Below are positions 23,375-33,116 of a stretch of 64,000 bases of DNA, one piece after another. Below the pieces are notes generated by a model. That model did not search any database. It was not told the origin of the DNA and saw nothing but the letters and a program-made list of their open reading frames with translations. A program made the translations under genes and the position numbers. Source of the stretch: Betaproteobacteria bacterium UBA5216 (GTDB lineage: Bacteria > Pseudomonadota > Gammaproteobacteria > Burkholderiales > SG8-41). The stretch covers positions 19,928-83,927 of the forward strand of contig DHVE01000021.1 in NCBI GenBank assembly GCA_002412495.1, written 5' to 3'. The first letter of the stretch is position 1; each line of letters begins with the position of its first letter.

Positions 23375-25480
23375 ATGAAACAACCTGTATTATTTTCAAT
23401 CGCACCACTGGCCGCGGCTGTGGTTGTCGCTATGACTACCGCACCTCAGGCGCGGGCGGCTGAACCTCCGGCCACCGTCGGGCCGCCGGTGATCGTGACT
23501 ACCATGCGCTTTCCGGAATCACTCGCGCCGTTGTCGCCCGGTGTCACGGTGATTACCGCCGATGACATCCGCAACAGCGCGGCGAAAACCGTGCCGGACA
23601 TTTTGTCGCAACAGGCCGGCATCAATGTGCGCGATTTGTTCGGTAACAACGCGGCCAGCACCACGGTCGACATGCGGGGCTTCGGCGCCAGCGGTTCGCA
23701 AAATACGTTGATACTGGTGGATGGCCGGCGCGTCAATGACATCGATTTGTCGGGCGTGCAGTGGTCCACCGTACCGCTGTCGGCCATTGAGCGCATTGAA
23801 ATCGTGCGCGGCAGCGGCGCGGTGCTGTACGGCGATGGCGCGACCTCGGGCGTGATTAACATCATCACGCGGCCTGCATCGGCGCGTAAAAGCGGCGCAA
23901 CGCTCGAAGCGCGCGGGGGTTCGTATGACGCGCACGAATGGCAAGTGAGCGGCAACGTGGCCGGTGCCAGTGCGGGATTCAGCGTGCAGGCCGGTAACCT
24001 GGAATCCGCCGGCTATCGTGACAATAACCGCAACCGCCAGAGCAATCTGCTGGCCGATATGTACTGGTTAACCGGCGTGGGAGAGCTCACGCTGAAGCTG
24101 GCGTCTGATCGACAGGGCATACGCCTGCCCGGCGCGCGACAGGTGCAGCCGAGCACCGGCGTGAATCAACTCGACACCTATCGCCGGGGCGCCCAAACGC
24201 CGCTCGATTACGCATCGCGCGACGGTGATCGCGCGATGCTCGATTGGCGCGTGACCACCGGTTTTGGTGAATTCAATCTGAGCGGCGGCTGGCGCGGCAA
24301 GGAACAAAAGTCGTATTTCGACTTCAGTGGTTTTCCCACCTATCGCATTGCCGATCTCGATGTGTTGTCGTTGACGCCGCGCGTCAAAATCACCACGCCG
24401 CTGGCGGGGTTCGGCAACACACTGGTGGCGGGCCTAGATTGGTATAGCTGGGATTACCAGCTGCGCACCTCGAATGCCCCTGGCAATATCGGCCGCCCAA
24501 TCAATACGGTGGATGCCGAACAACGCAATGTCGCGTGGTATGTGCAGGATACGCTGCAACTGACCGAGCGTGCGGCGCTTACCGCTGGATTGCGCCAGGA
24601 GCGGGTGAGTATCGATGCGCGTGACCGGCATGATGCCACTGCGCCGGGGGGCGCGTTCGGATCGGGCGCGCCGGCCGGATCGCAGAAAAACACCGCGCAC
24701 GCGCACGAATTGGGGTTGCGTTATCAGTTAGCGGCGCAAACCGCGCTCAACGTGAAAACGGGCGAAAGCTTCCGATTCGCCAATGTCGATGAAGTCTATG
24801 AGACCTCGGCACTGTTCACCCATCAGTTTCAGTTTCTGCGTCCGCAAAAAGCACGCACGTATGAGGCGGGCGTCGAAACACGCGGCACGGCGGGGCGTTT
24901 GCGCGGCTCGCTGTTTACCATGGACGTTCGCGATGAAATCCATCTCGACGCCTTCAGCACTGGCATCGGCAATACCAATCTTCCGCCGTCGCGCCGCCGC
25001 GGACTGGAACTGGATGGACAGTGGCTGGTGTCGAACGCGGTGACGCTGGGCGCGGCGTACAGTCACATTGACGCGCGATTCCGTGAAGGTGTATTGCCGG
25101 GCGGCGCGTTTACGCAGCTGAATGTGCAACTCGCGGGCAAATCGGTGCCGCTGGTGCCGCGCCATAAACTCACGGTGAACGCGGCGTGGGCGATCAATCC
25201 GCAAACACGTTTGTCCGCCGTTGCCAATCACGTCGGCGCGCAATTCATGGACAACGATGAAGGCAACACGCTGGGCACGAAAATACCCGCGTACACGGTG
25301 GTGGATCTGAAGCTGCACTATCGCAACGGGCCGTGGCGCGTGGGCGCTGCCATCAACAATATGTTCGGCGAAAAATATTACAACTATGCCGTACGCAGCC
25401 AGTTCGTCGCCGATCGTTACAACGCGTATCCGTTGCCGAAGCGAAATGTGACGGTGAACGTGGCGTATGATTTTCGGTGA
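23375..25480 (+). CDS. btuB: TonB-dependent outer-membrane receptor, probable cobalamin receptor
   Basis: A 701-residue receptor. The signal peptide ends near PQARA-AEPP, a TonB-box-like VIVTTMRF follows, then the plug (VTVITADDIRNS, GAVLYGDGATSGVINIITRP) and a barrel ending NVTVNVAYDFR with a terminal Arg after Phe. The upstream B12 riboswitch makes cobalamin or a corrinoid the likely ligand. No BtuF or BtuCD is adjacent. Confidence 0.88.
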   Translation: MKQPVLFSIAPLAAAVVVAMTTAPQARAAEPPATVGPPVIVTTMRFPESLAPLSPGVTVITADDIRNSAAKTVPDILSQQAGINVRDLFGNNAASTTVDMRGFGASGSQNTLILVDGRRVNDIDLSGVQWSTVPLSAIERIEIVRGSGAVLYGDGATSGVINIITRPASARKSGATLEARGGSYDAHEWQVSGNVAGASAGFSVQAGNLESAGYRDNNRNRQSNLLADMYWLTGVGELTLKLASDRQGIRLPGARQVQPSTGVNQLDTYRRGAQTPLDYASRDGDRAMLDWRVTTGFGEFNLSGGWRGKEQKSYFDFSGFPTYRIADLDVLSLTPRVKITTPLAGFGNTLVAGLDWYSWDYQLRTSNAPGNIGRPINTVDAEQRNVAWYVQDTLQLTERAALTAGLRQERVSIDARDRHDATAPGGAFGSGAPAGSQKNTAHAHELGLRYQLAAQTALNVKTGESFRFANVDEVYETSALFTHQFQFLRPQKARTYEAGVETRGTAGRLRGSLFTMDVRDEIHLDAFSTGIGNTNLPPSRRRGLELDGQWLVSNAVTLGAAYSHIDARFREGVLPGGAFTQLNVQLAGKSVPLVPRHKLTVNAAWAINPQTRLSAVANHVGAQFMDNDEGNTLGTKIPAYTVVDLKLHYRNGPWRVGAAINNMFGEKYYNYAVRSQFVADRYNAYPLPKRNVTVNVAYDFR

Positions 25481-25512
25481 GGCGCTTTTCAACACATTGA
25501 ACGGCTAAGTAT

Positions 25513-27333
25513 TTGAATTTGAATCGGAAATTTGGTATCGTTCGCCCGGTGAATACGCCGCCGCGAACGATCTCCCGATCCCCGTCCCTGTCCAGTACTG
25601 TGTTGTACCTGCGCCTGTTGCGTTACGTGGCGCCGTACAAGCATGTGCTGATCGTGGCGTTGCTCGGCGCCATCGTGGTGGCGCTGACCGAACCCGCGCT
25701 GCCCGCGATCATGAAGCCGCTGTTCGATGGCGTGTTTGTTGATCGCGATGCGGCAGTGATCCGCTGGATGCCAGTGATCATCATCGGTCTTTTTGTGGTG
25801 CGCGGTCTTGCGGAATACACCGCCACCTATTGCATGTCATGGGTGGGCAATCGGCTGGTGATGGATCTGCGCACGCAAATGTTTGCGCGATTGCTCGAAC
25901 TGCCGACGCCTTATTATGACGAGCAGGCCTCCGGCAATCTGATTTCCAAGTTGACCTACGACGTGACGCAGGTGACCGCGGCGGGAACCAGCGTACTGGC
26001 GGTGATTTTCAAGGACGCCGTCGCGATCATTGGCCTGCTGGCGTGGATGTTGTGGCTTAACTGGAAGCTCACCATGCTGTCGCTGATCATGACGCCGCTG
26101 ATCGTGTTGATTGTGCGTCTGGTGAGCATTCGCCTGCGCAACACCAGCCGCAGCGTACAAGAGGCGATGGGCGAAGTCACGCAAGTAATCCAGGAGACCA
26201 TTGAAGGCCAGAAAGTCGTCAAACTGTACGGCGGACAGGCCTATGAATCCGGCCGCTTTGAAGTGCAGACCAATCGCGTGCGGCGGTTTTTGATGAAACA
26301 AGCCGCGGCGGCCGCGACCAGCGTGCCGTTTGTTCAACTCGTGGCGGCTTGCGCGCTGGCGGGCATGGTGTATCTCGCCACGCGGGAATCCGGTTCCGGT
26401 GCCATTACGGTGGGTGGCTTTGTGTCGTTCATGACGGCGATGCTGATGCTCACCGCGCCGTTAAAACGCATTACCAGCGTCAATGAACCGCTGCAGCGCG
26501 GATTGGCGGCGGCGGAAAGCGTGTTTGCGCTGATCGATCAGGCGGGCGAGCTGGATCCCGGCGTTGTGGAAATCGAACGCGCGCGTGGCGACATTCGTTT
26601 TGAAAATGTGAGCGTTCATTATGACGGCGCATCACGGCCCGCGCTGGATGGCGTCACGCTCAACATCGCACCGGGTGAAACGGTGGCCCTGGTGGGCGCA
26701 TCCGGCGCGGGCAAAACCACTCTGGCGAATTTGGTGCCGTGTTTTTACCGGCCCACGTCGGGACGCATTTTGCTCGATGGACATGATCTGGCCACCGTAA
26801 AGCTCGCCAGCCTGCGCGCGAATATCGCGCTGGTAAGCCAGGACGTGGTGTTGTTTAACGATACCGTCGCCGCCAACATTGCCTATGGCAGCATGAATGG
26901 CGCCAGTGAATCGGACATCGCGGCAGCCGCGGACGCGGCCCATGCCACCGAATTCATCCGCCAGATGCCCAAGGGTTTCGCCACGCTCGTCGGCGAAAAC
27001 GGGGTGAAGCTCTCCGGCGGACAACGCCAGCGCCTGGCCATTGCGCGCGCGTTGCTGAAGAACGCGCCGGTGCTGGTGCTGGACGAAGCCACTTCGGCGC
27101 TCGATTCGGAATCCGAGCGTCACGTGCAGGCGGCGCTGGAAGTGCTGATGCGGGGGCGCACCACGCTGGTCATCGCCCACCGGCTGTCTACCGTGGAAAA
27201 CGCCAACCGCATCGTGGTATTGGATCAAGGGCGTATTGTCGAGATCGGCACCCATCGTGAGCTGCTGGAACGCGGCGGGATTTACACGAAGCTGTACCGC
27301 AACCAGTTCACGCAACACGACCGGGTGGATTGA
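25513..27333 (+). CDS. msbA: Lipid A export ABC transporter, MsbA type
   Basis: A 606-residue half transporter with six membrane helices followed by an ATPase domain. Walker A GASGAGKTT is near residues 395-403, the signature LSGGQRQR follows, and Walker B is VLVLDEATSALD. MsbA flips lipid A-core across the inner membrane. The first codon may be TTG at 25513 or GTG at 25549; conservation starts near YLRLLRYVAPYKH, so the start is uncertain. The adjacent glycan genes on the same strand fit an envelope role. Confidence 0.88.
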   Translation: MNLNRKFGIVRPVNTPPRTISRSPSLSSTVLYLRLLRYVAPYKHVLIVALLGAIVVALTEPALPAIMKPLFDGVFVDRDAAVIRWMPVIIIGLFVVRGLAEYTATYCMSWVGNRLVMDLRTQMFARLLELPTPYYDEQASGNLISKLTYDVTQVTAAGTSVLAVIFKDAVAIIGLLAWMLWLNWKLTMLSLIMTPLIVLIVRLVSIRLRNTSRSVQEAMGEVTQVIQETIEGQKVVKLYGGQAYESGRFEVQTNRVRRFLMKQAAAAATSVPFVQLVAACALAGMVYLATRESGSGAITVGGFVSFMTAMLMLTAPLKRITSVNEPLQRGLAAAESVFALIDQAGELDPGVVEIERARGDIRFENVSVHYDGASRPALDGVTLNIAPGETVALVGASGAGKTTLANLVPCFYRPTSGRILLDGHDLATVKLASLRANIALVSQDVVLFNDTVAANIAYGSMNGASESDIAAAADAAHATEFIRQMPKGFATLVGENGVKLSGGQRQRLAIARALLKNAPVLVLDEATSALDSESERHVQAALEVLMRGRTTLVIAHRLSTVENANRIVVLDQGRIVEIGTHRELLERGGIYTKLYRNQFTQHDRVD

Positions 27334-27336
27334 GTC

Positions 27337-28014
27337 ATGTTGCTGCGTGAGTTGGGCAAGGCATGGTTCCTGATACGGGGCCTGCCGAAATCGTTGGTGT
27401 TCAATTTGCGCTATTTTCCGTTGGCGCAGGCGCTACGTTTGCCGGTGCTGGTGGCTTGCAATGTCAAACTGATGCAGTTGGGCGGCAAGGTGACGGTGGC
27501 ATCGAACCGCTTTGGTAATGTGAAACTGGGGTTTCAGGGGGGCGATGCGTTTCCGGCGGATGGGTCACGCGGCGTTTGGAGTCTGGCCAATCCGGGCCAC
27601 GTCAGTTTTGGCGGGAATATTCACTTTGGTCCCGGCGTGCGCATACACTGCGACGGAGTGCTTGATCTGGGTAACAACATCAGCTGCAACGCGGGGACCA
27701 CATTGTTTTGCGCGAAACACATACGCATCGGTGGCGGCACCGTCATGGCGTGGGATGTGACGATCATGGATCATGATTTTCATGCGGTTTTGCAAGACGG
27801 GGCTATCATCAATCCGCCGGCTGATGTGGTTATCGAAGACAGGGTATGGCTCGGGGCGGATGTGATGGTGCTCAAAGGAGCGCATCTGGCTCGTGGCGTC
27901 GTGGTGGGCGCCCGCTCGCTGGTGCGCGGGAAACATGCCGACGAGGGGTGCGTTATGGCGGGAACGCCGGCACGAGTCATTCGTAAAGGCATCGCTTGGC
28001 GGGTTACCCCGTAA
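27337..28014 (+). CDS. Hexapeptide-repeat acyltransferase (LbetaH)
   Basis: A 225-residue left-handed beta-helix protein. Isoleucine/valine hexapeptides appear from about residue 85, followed by MAWDVTIMDHDFHAV with a catalytic-type His and WLGADVMVLKGAHLARG. It ends with AGTPARVIRKG as in maltose/galactoside acetyltransferases and WbbJ. The acceptor is presumably a surface sugar. It begins four nt after the MsbA stop. Confidence 0.85.
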   Translation: MLLRELGKAWFLIRGLPKSLVFNLRYFPLAQALRLPVLVACNVKLMQLGGKVTVASNRFGNVKLGFQGGDAFPADGSRGVWSLANPGHVSFGGNIHFGPGVRIHCDGVLDLGNNISCNAGTTLFCAKHIRIGGGTVMAWDVTIMDHDFHAVLQDGAIINPPADVVIEDRVWLGADVMVLKGAHLARGVVVGARSLVRGKHADEGCVMAGTPARVIRKGIAWRVTP

Positions 28015-28172
28015 CGCCAGTGTTGGCGCATCCCCGCAGCAACAGATAAAATACCAAAATAATCAATGGCCTATGATGGCCGTTCCGTTGGGCGGCATAA
28101 ACATGAACGGCACTCTGACCCGTATCCAGATGATTCGCAAAACCACCCGGCCCCGGCGGCGATTTTTTTGAC

Positions 28173-29117
28173 ATGGTAATTTCTCATTCGCTGATCATCC
28201 CGGTTTACCGCAACGAAGCGTTCCTGCCGGAAGTGTTGCAGGTGGTGCGCGATTTTGCCGCGCCGCTGGGTGGGGCATTTGAAGTGGTGTTTGTGGTGGA
28301 CGGCAGTCCGGATCGTTCGGAGGAATGGCTGCTTAATCATTTGCCGGCGTGCGGCGTGCCGTCGCAACTGATCGTGCTGTCGCGCAACTTCGGGTCATTC
28401 ACGGCCGTGCGCACGGGGCTCGCGGCGGCGCGCGGCAATTTGATCGCGGTGATGGCGGCGGATTTGCAGGAGCCGCCGTCGCTGGTGACAGATTTTTTTC
28501 GCGTGCTGGCGGAAGGTAACGATGTGGCGGTCGGCACGCGCGCCACGCGCGGCGATTCCTTAAAGCAACAAGTGCCGAGCCAGATGTTCTGGGGGTTGTA
28601 TCGCCGGCTGGTCAATCCACAAATGCCGCCCGGCGGCGTGGACATGTTTGCCATCACGGCGCGCGCGCGCGATGCGCTGCTGGCGCTGGACGAGGCGCAC
28701 AGTTCGTTGGTCGCACAGCTTTACTGGATAGGCTTTCCGCGCGTCGAAGTGCCGTATGACCGGCTCGCGCGCAAGCACGGCGAGAGCGGCTGGACATTGC
28801 GCAAAAAAATCACCTACCTGCTCGACAGCATTTTTTCATTTACCGACATTCCCATTACCTTGCTGACCCTGATGGGTTTGGTGGGCACCATCGTATTCCT
28901 GCTCGTCGGCGTGGGGCTGATGGCGGCGCGGCTACTGGGCATGATTCCGGTGCAGGGATACACGGCGATCATGGTGACCATACTTTTTTCGGCGTCGCTG
29001 ATTTTGTTTGGCCTGGGCATCGTCGGCAATTATGTGTGGCGCGCGTATGAGAACACCAAGCATCGTCCGCTCGGCGTGGTGCGCACGCGCCTGACTTACG
29101 GAGAGCCGAAGTCTTGA
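28173..29117 (+). CDS. Family 2 glycosyltransferase with membrane tail (GtrB/DPM-like)
   Basis: A 314-residue protein. The N-terminal GT-A domain has SLIIPVYRNEAFLPEVL and FVVDGSPDRS, then MAADLQEPPSL with the D-x-quasi motif. Two hydrophobic segments fill the C-terminus (TLMGLVGTIVFLLVGVGLM and onward). This is the layout of polyprenyl-phosphate sugar synthases such as GtrB or ArnC. The following GtrA-like gene overlaps the stop, supporting a GtrA/GtrB pair for O-antigen side-chain modification. Donor sugar unknown. Confidence 0.88.
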   Translation: MVISHSLIIPVYRNEAFLPEVLQVVRDFAAPLGGAFEVVFVVDGSPDRSEEWLLNHLPACGVPSQLIVLSRNFGSFTAVRTGLAAARGNLIAVMAADLQEPPSLVTDFFRVLAEGNDVAVGTRATRGDSLKQQVPSQMFWGLYRRLVNPQMPPGGVDMFAITARARDALLALDEAHSSLVAQLYWIGFPRVEVPYDRLARKHGESGWTLRKKITYLLDSIFSFTDIPITLLTLMGLVGTIVFLLVGVGLMAARLLGMIPVQGYTAIMVTILFSASLILFGLGIVGNYVWRAYENTKHRPLGVVRTRLTYGEPKS

Positions 29118-29518
29118 CGCACGTAACCGTCCCCGCCCGAAAACTCACGCCGGTCGTGCGATTCTTAATTGCCGGCATGCTCAACACGCTGTTGTCCATA
29201 GCGGTGTATCAGGCCGCGTTATGGGTAACCGGCCACATGGTTGCCTACGTGATTGCGTACGCCGTGGGCATCCTGTTTGCTTACGTGGCCTACGCGCGGC
29301 ATGTGTTTGACGCGGCGCTGTCAAAACAACGCTTCGGTGCGTTTGCAATCTTCTACCTGGCCAGCGGCGGAATCGGCACGCTGGTCAACACGGCGCTGAT
29401 TGAACAGTTTGCGCTGCATGCGCGCGTGGCGATTTTCGTGACGGTGCTGATCATGCTGCCGGTCAATTACGCCGGATCCCGGTGGTGCGTGCGCGGCACG
29501 CGGGGACACGCCCCATGA
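29114..29518 (+). CDS. GtrA-family membrane protein
   Basis: A 134-residue, four-helix membrane protein beginning at TTG 29114 and overlapping the previous stop. The helices VRFLIAGMLNTLLSIAVYQAA, VAYVIAYAVGILFAYVAYA and FAIFYLASGGIGTLVNTALIE fit GtrA, a proposed flippase for undecaprenyl-phosphate sugars. It is followed, with another ATGA overlap, by the aminosugar genes. Confidence 0.85.
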   Translation: MTHVTVPARKLTPVVRFLIAGMLNTLLSIAVYQAALWVTGHMVAYVIAYAVGILFAYVAYARHVFDAALSKQRFGAFAIFYLASGGIGTLVNTALIEQFALHARVAIFVTVLIMLPVNYAGSRWCVRGTRGHAP

Positions 29519-29919
29519 CATTGGCCCTGGCGCGATTTGTAGATTTTGCCGTGAAAGGCGACGAGTTCGGCTGGCTGGTGGCGCTGGAGGGCGAGCGCAA
29601 TGTGCCGTTCCCAATCAAGCGCGCCTATTATATTTTCGGCACGCGGCCGGGCGTGCGGCGCGGCAAACACGCGCACCGGCAGTTGACGCAAATGATGGTC
29701 TGCATCGCGGGACGCTGCACGGTACTGCTCGACGACGGCAAGGCAAGTGTAGAGGTCGAACTCGCACGCAATGATCGCGGGTTGATGCTCGATCGAATGA
29801 TCTGGCATGAGATGTACGACTTTTCACCGGATTGCGTGTTGCTGGTGCTGGCGGACAATCGTTACGACGAAGCGGATTACATTCGCAACTACGATGTTTT
29901 CAAGGCGGCTTGTACATGA
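29515..29919 (+). CDS. Sugar 3,4-ketoisomerase, FdtA/QdtA type
   Basis: A 134-residue cupin. YYIFGTRPGVRRGKHAHRQLTQ (here 'GTRPGVRRGKHAHR') contains the HxHR metal/active-site cluster; 'LDRMIWHEMYDFSPDCVLLVLAD' is the second cupin block. It converts dTDP-4-keto-6-deoxyglucose to the 3-keto isomer. With the acetyltransferase and aminotransferase that follow, it marks synthesis of a dTDP-3-acetamido-3,6-dideoxyhexose, either Fuc3NAc or Qui3NAc; sequence alone does not settle which. Confidence 0.9.
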   Translation: MTLALARFVDFAVKGDEFGWLVALEGERNVPFPIKRAYYIFGTRPGVRRGKHAHRQLTQMMVCIAGRCTVLLDDGKASVEVELARNDRGLMLDRMIWHEMYDFSPDCVLLVLADNRYDEADYIRNYDVFKAACT

Positions 29920-30383
29920 CGCCGCGCATTCATCCCACGGCCGAAGTGCAGACGGACGCCATCGGCGAGGGCACGCAGGTATGGCAGTACACGGTTGTGC
30001 TTGCGGGGGCCAAAATCGGGTGCGATTGCAATTTGAATGCGCACTGCTTCGTGGAAAACGACGTGGTGATCGGCGACCGCGTGACGTTAAAATGCGGCGT
30101 GTATCTGTGGGACGGCATGCGCGTGGGTGACGATGTGTTTATCGGCCCCAATGCGACGTTTGTTAACGACAAATATCCGCGTTCAAAACATTATCCCGCC
30201 GCGTTCTTGCCTGTGACCATAGGCAAGGGCGCTTCGATCGGCGCGAATGCCACGATACTGGGCGGCGTCACGGTTGGTGACGGCGCCATGGTGGGCGCCG
30301 GCGCGGTGGTGACGCGCGACGTGCCCGCTGGTGCGCTGGTGGTGGGCAATCCGGCGCGCGTGGTACGTGGCAACGGGGCATAA
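29916..30383 (+). CDS. dTDP-3-amino-3,6-dideoxyhexose N-acetyltransferase (hexapeptide family)
   Basis: A 155-residue left-handed beta-helix protein. The ATG at 29916 overlaps the cupin stop. It begins TPRIHPTAEVQTDAIGEGTQVW and contains GPNATFVNDKYPRSKHYP, a block shared by WbpD/WlbB and FdtC/QdtC acetyltransferases, ending with GNPARVVRG. It would acetylate the 3-amino group made by the aminotransferase at 30416. Confidence 0.88.
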   Translation: MTPRIHPTAEVQTDAIGEGTQVWQYTVVLAGAKIGCDCNLNAHCFVENDVVIGDRVTLKCGVYLWDGMRVGDDVFIGPNATFVNDKYPRSKHYPAAFLPVTIGKGASIGANATILGGVTVGDGAMVGAGAVVTRDVPAGALVVGNPARVVRGNGA

Positions 30384-30415
30384 AATACCTAACCAATTGT
30401 ATTTATTGACTAATT

Positions 30416-31522
30416 TTGAGCTTTCCTTTTCTTGACCTGGGCGCCATCAACGCCCGCGACCGTGCCGAGCTGATCGATGCGTTTTCGCGCGTGCTCGACA
30501 GCGGCTGGTATGTGCTGGGCAAAGAGGTCGAGGCGTTTGAGCGCGAGTACGCCGATTATTGCGGCACGCGGCATTGCGTAGGCGTGGGCAATGGACTTGA
30601 GGCGCTGGAGCTTATTCTGCGCGCATGGCTGGAACTGGGCGCGCTGAAGCCGGGCGACGAAGTTATCGTGCCAGCGAACACTTATATCGCGACCCTGCTG
30701 GCGATCACGGAAAATCACTTGACGCCGGTGCTGGTCGAGCCCGATCTGGCGACGTACAACCTAGACGCGGCGCGGATCGAAGCCCATGTGGGTCCGCGCA
30801 CGCGCGCGATATTGCCGGTGCATCTTTATGGCCAGACCGCGGACATGTCGGCGATCAATGCCGTCGCGCGCAAGCATGGCATGAAGGTTATCGAGGACTG
30901 CGCGCAGGCGCATGGCGCGCGTCACGGCGGCGTGCGCGCCGGCGCATTGGGAGATGCGGCGGGACACAGTTTTTTTCCGAGCAAAAACCTGGGTGCGCTA
31001 GGTGACGCGGGCGCAGTGACAACCCACGACGATGCACTGGCGGACGCGCTGCGTGCGCTGCGCAACTACGGTTCGCACCGCAAATACGAAAATATCTATC
31101 AGGGCGTCAACAGCCGCCTGGATGAATTGCAGGCGGCGCTGTTGCGCGCCAAGCTCTTGCGCATCGACACCGACAATCAGTGGCGCCGGGAAATTGCCGG
31201 TCGTTACATGCGGGAAATCCGCCACGCCGAAATCACATTGCCCGTGATTGGCACGCATAACGAACCGGTATGGCATGTGTTCGTGGTACGCGCGAAGGCG
31301 CGCGATGCGCTGCAAGCCCATTTGCAAAGTCAGGGCGTCGGCACGCTGATTCATTACCCCATTCCGCCGCACCGGCAGGCGGCGTATCGCGAATGGAACA
31401 CGCGCTCTTATCCCGTCACCGAACAAATACACCGAGAGGTACTCAGCCTGCCGATCAGCCCGGTAATGACCGAGACGCAGGTAACGGCGGTCGTGGCGGC
31501 GTGCAATACATGGCGCGCTTGA
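30416..31522 (+). CDS. DegT/DnrJ/EryC1 aminotransferase (FdtB/QdtB type)
   Basis: A 368-residue PLP enzyme starting at TTG 30416 with SFPFLDLGAINARDRAEL. Family marks are VGVGNGLEALELILRA, DCAQAHGARHGG and HSFFPSKNLGALGDAGA, in which the Lys forms the PLP Schiff base. It installs the 3-amino group on the ketoisomerase product. The absence of RmlA and RmlB means the dTDP-sugar precursor genes lie elsewhere. Confidence 0.92.
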   Translation: MSFPFLDLGAINARDRAELIDAFSRVLDSGWYVLGKEVEAFEREYADYCGTRHCVGVGNGLEALELILRAWLELGALKPGDEVIVPANTYIATLLAITENHLTPVLVEPDLATYNLDAARIEAHVGPRTRAILPVHLYGQTADMSAINAVARKHGMKVIEDCAQAHGARHGGVRAGALGDAAGHSFFPSKNLGALGDAGAVTTHDDALADALRALRNYGSHRKYENIYQGVNSRLDELQAALLRAKLLRIDTDNQWRREIAGRYMREIRHAEITLPVIGTHNEPVWHVFVVRAKARDALQAHLQSQGVGTLIHYPIPPHRQAAYREWNTRSYPVTEQIHREVLSLPISPVMTETQVTAVVAACNTWRA

Positions 31523-31552
31523 TGCGGGCAGGCGCGGAATAGCGCGCGGGAC

Positions 31553-33112
31553 ATGCTGTTTAATTCGCTCGCGTTCGTATTTTTCTTTTTGCCGGTGACG
31601 CTGGCCGGGTTTTTTGCGTTAGGACGCCGCAGCCCGCTTGCGGCTGCGGCGTGGCTGGCATTGGCCTCCCTGTTTTTCTACGGTTGGTGGAACCCGGCGT
31701 ATGTTGCGTTGCTGATCGTGTCGATGGTTTTTAATCACGCGTTTGGCGTGCGCATCGTGCGCGGGCTATCAGCCAGTGACGCGCCGCGTGCGCGGCGATG
31801 GCTGATGTTCGCGATTACGGCGGATCTGGCATTGCTGGCGTATTACAAATACGCGAATTTCTTTCTTGATAATCTGAATGCCGCGCTGGGATCGCAATTC
31901 AGTATTGGCGCCGTGATTCTACCCTTGGGGATTTCCTTTTTTACGTTTACGCAAATCGCGTTTCTGGTGGACGCCTACCAGGGCAAGGCGCGCGAGTATA
32001 ACTTTGTCCACTATTGTTTATTCGTCACTTATTTTCCGCATCTGATCGCCGGGCCGATACTGCATCATGCCGAAATGATGCCGCAGTTCGCGCAACGTCA
32101 AACGTATATGCCGGACTACGACAAGCTGGCTGCGGGCGTGACGCTGTTCGTGCTGGGGCTGGCGAAAAAAGTGTTGATCGCGGATGAGGTCGGGAGCTAC
32201 GTTGCGCCGTTTTTCGACGCGGCGCGGGGCGGCGCGCCGCTGACCTTTTTGGAAGCTTGGTGCGGCGCACTTGCGTATACGTTTCAACTGTATTTTGATT
32301 TTTCGGGCTATTCCGACATGGCGGTGGGCTTGTCGCTGATGTTCGGCGTAAAGCTGCCGATCAATTTTCATTCGCCGTACAAGGCGGTGAACATCATTGA
32401 ATTCTGGCGGCGCTGGCACATCACGCTGTCGCGGTTCCTGCGCGATTACCTGTATGTGCCACTGGGCGGCAATCGTAATGGGCCTGCCCGGCGGTACATC
32501 AACCTCCTGCTCACCATGCTGCTCGGCGGTTTGTGGCACGGCGCGGGCTGGACCTTCGTGCTGTGGGGGGCGCTGCATGGCGTTTACTTGTGCGTGAATC
32601 ATGCATGGCGCGCGTTGCGCGAATCATTCGGCCACGATTTGCGGCACTCGACTGCGTGGGGGCGCGCCGCCGCCTGCGTCGTAACGTTTGCCGCGGTGGT
32701 GGTTGGCTGGGTGATTTTCAGAGCAGACAGCGTGGCCACCGCAGCGGTCATGTTGCGCGGCATGGCGGGGCTCAATGGATTTGCGTTGCCCGATTATTGG
32801 CTGGTTCGCTGGGGCGATGCCGGCACGTGGCTTGCCGCGCACGGCGTGTTATTTACCGATACGCGCGGCCTGGTGCGCGCCGGTCTCGTCAACTGGCTGG
32901 CCATACTGCTGGCCGTCGTCTGGTTCGCGCCTAACACGCAACAGATCATGCGCCACGCACAACCGGCCTTGGGCATGCCAGCCGGCGGCGCCGCGCCGCG
33001 CTGGATGCAGTGGCGGCCTGTTACGTGGCTCGCTATTCCCGTGGCCACGCTTGCGGTACTGGTTGTCGTGAACCTGCATAAAAAATCCGAGTTTCTATAC
33101 TTTCAGTTCTGA
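31553..33112 (+). CDS. MBOAT-family O-acyltransferase (copy A)
   Basis: A 519-residue multi-spanning membrane protein of the AlgI/DltB family. Family motifs: YYKYANFF, FFTFTQIAFLVDAY, FPHLIAGPILHH, EFWRRWHITLSRFLRDY and GGLWHGAGWTFVLWGALHG, which has the conserved membrane-embedded His. It would move acyl groups across the inner membrane for exopolysaccharide O-acetylation. It is paired with an SGNH-like partner 4 nt downstream, and the pair is repeated at 34475-37266 with a stretch of near-identity at 32270-32475. Confidence 0.93.
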   Translation: MLFNSLAFVFFFLPVTLAGFFALGRRSPLAAAAWLALASLFFYGWWNPAYVALLIVSMVFNHAFGVRIVRGLSASDAPRARRWLMFAITADLALLAYYKYANFFLDNLNAALGSQFSIGAVILPLGISFFTFTQIAFLVDAYQGKAREYNFVHYCLFVTYFPHLIAGPILHHAEMMPQFAQRQTYMPDYDKLAAGVTLFVLGLAKKVLIADEVGSYVAPFFDAARGGAPLTFLEAWCGALAYTFQLYFDFSGYSDMAVGLSLMFGVKLPINFHSPYKAVNIIEFWRRWHITLSRFLRDYLYVPLGGNRNGPARRYINLLLTMLLGGLWHGAGWTFVLWGALHGVYLCVNHAWRALRESFGHDLRHSTAWGRAAACVVTFAAVVVGWVIFRADSVATAAVMLRGMAGLNGFALPDYWLVRWGDAGTWLAAHGVLFTDTRGLVRAGLVNWLAILLAVVWFAPNTQQIMRHAQPALGMPAGGAAPRWMQWRPVTWLAIPVATLAVLVVVNLHKKSEFLYFQF

Positions 33113-33116
33113 TCCT

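Noticed and set aside
29916..31522. CRISPR array or tRNA genes in the window
   Set aside because: No regularly spaced direct repeats of 25-40 nt or cloverleaf-type sequence were found here or elsewhere in the window by reading.
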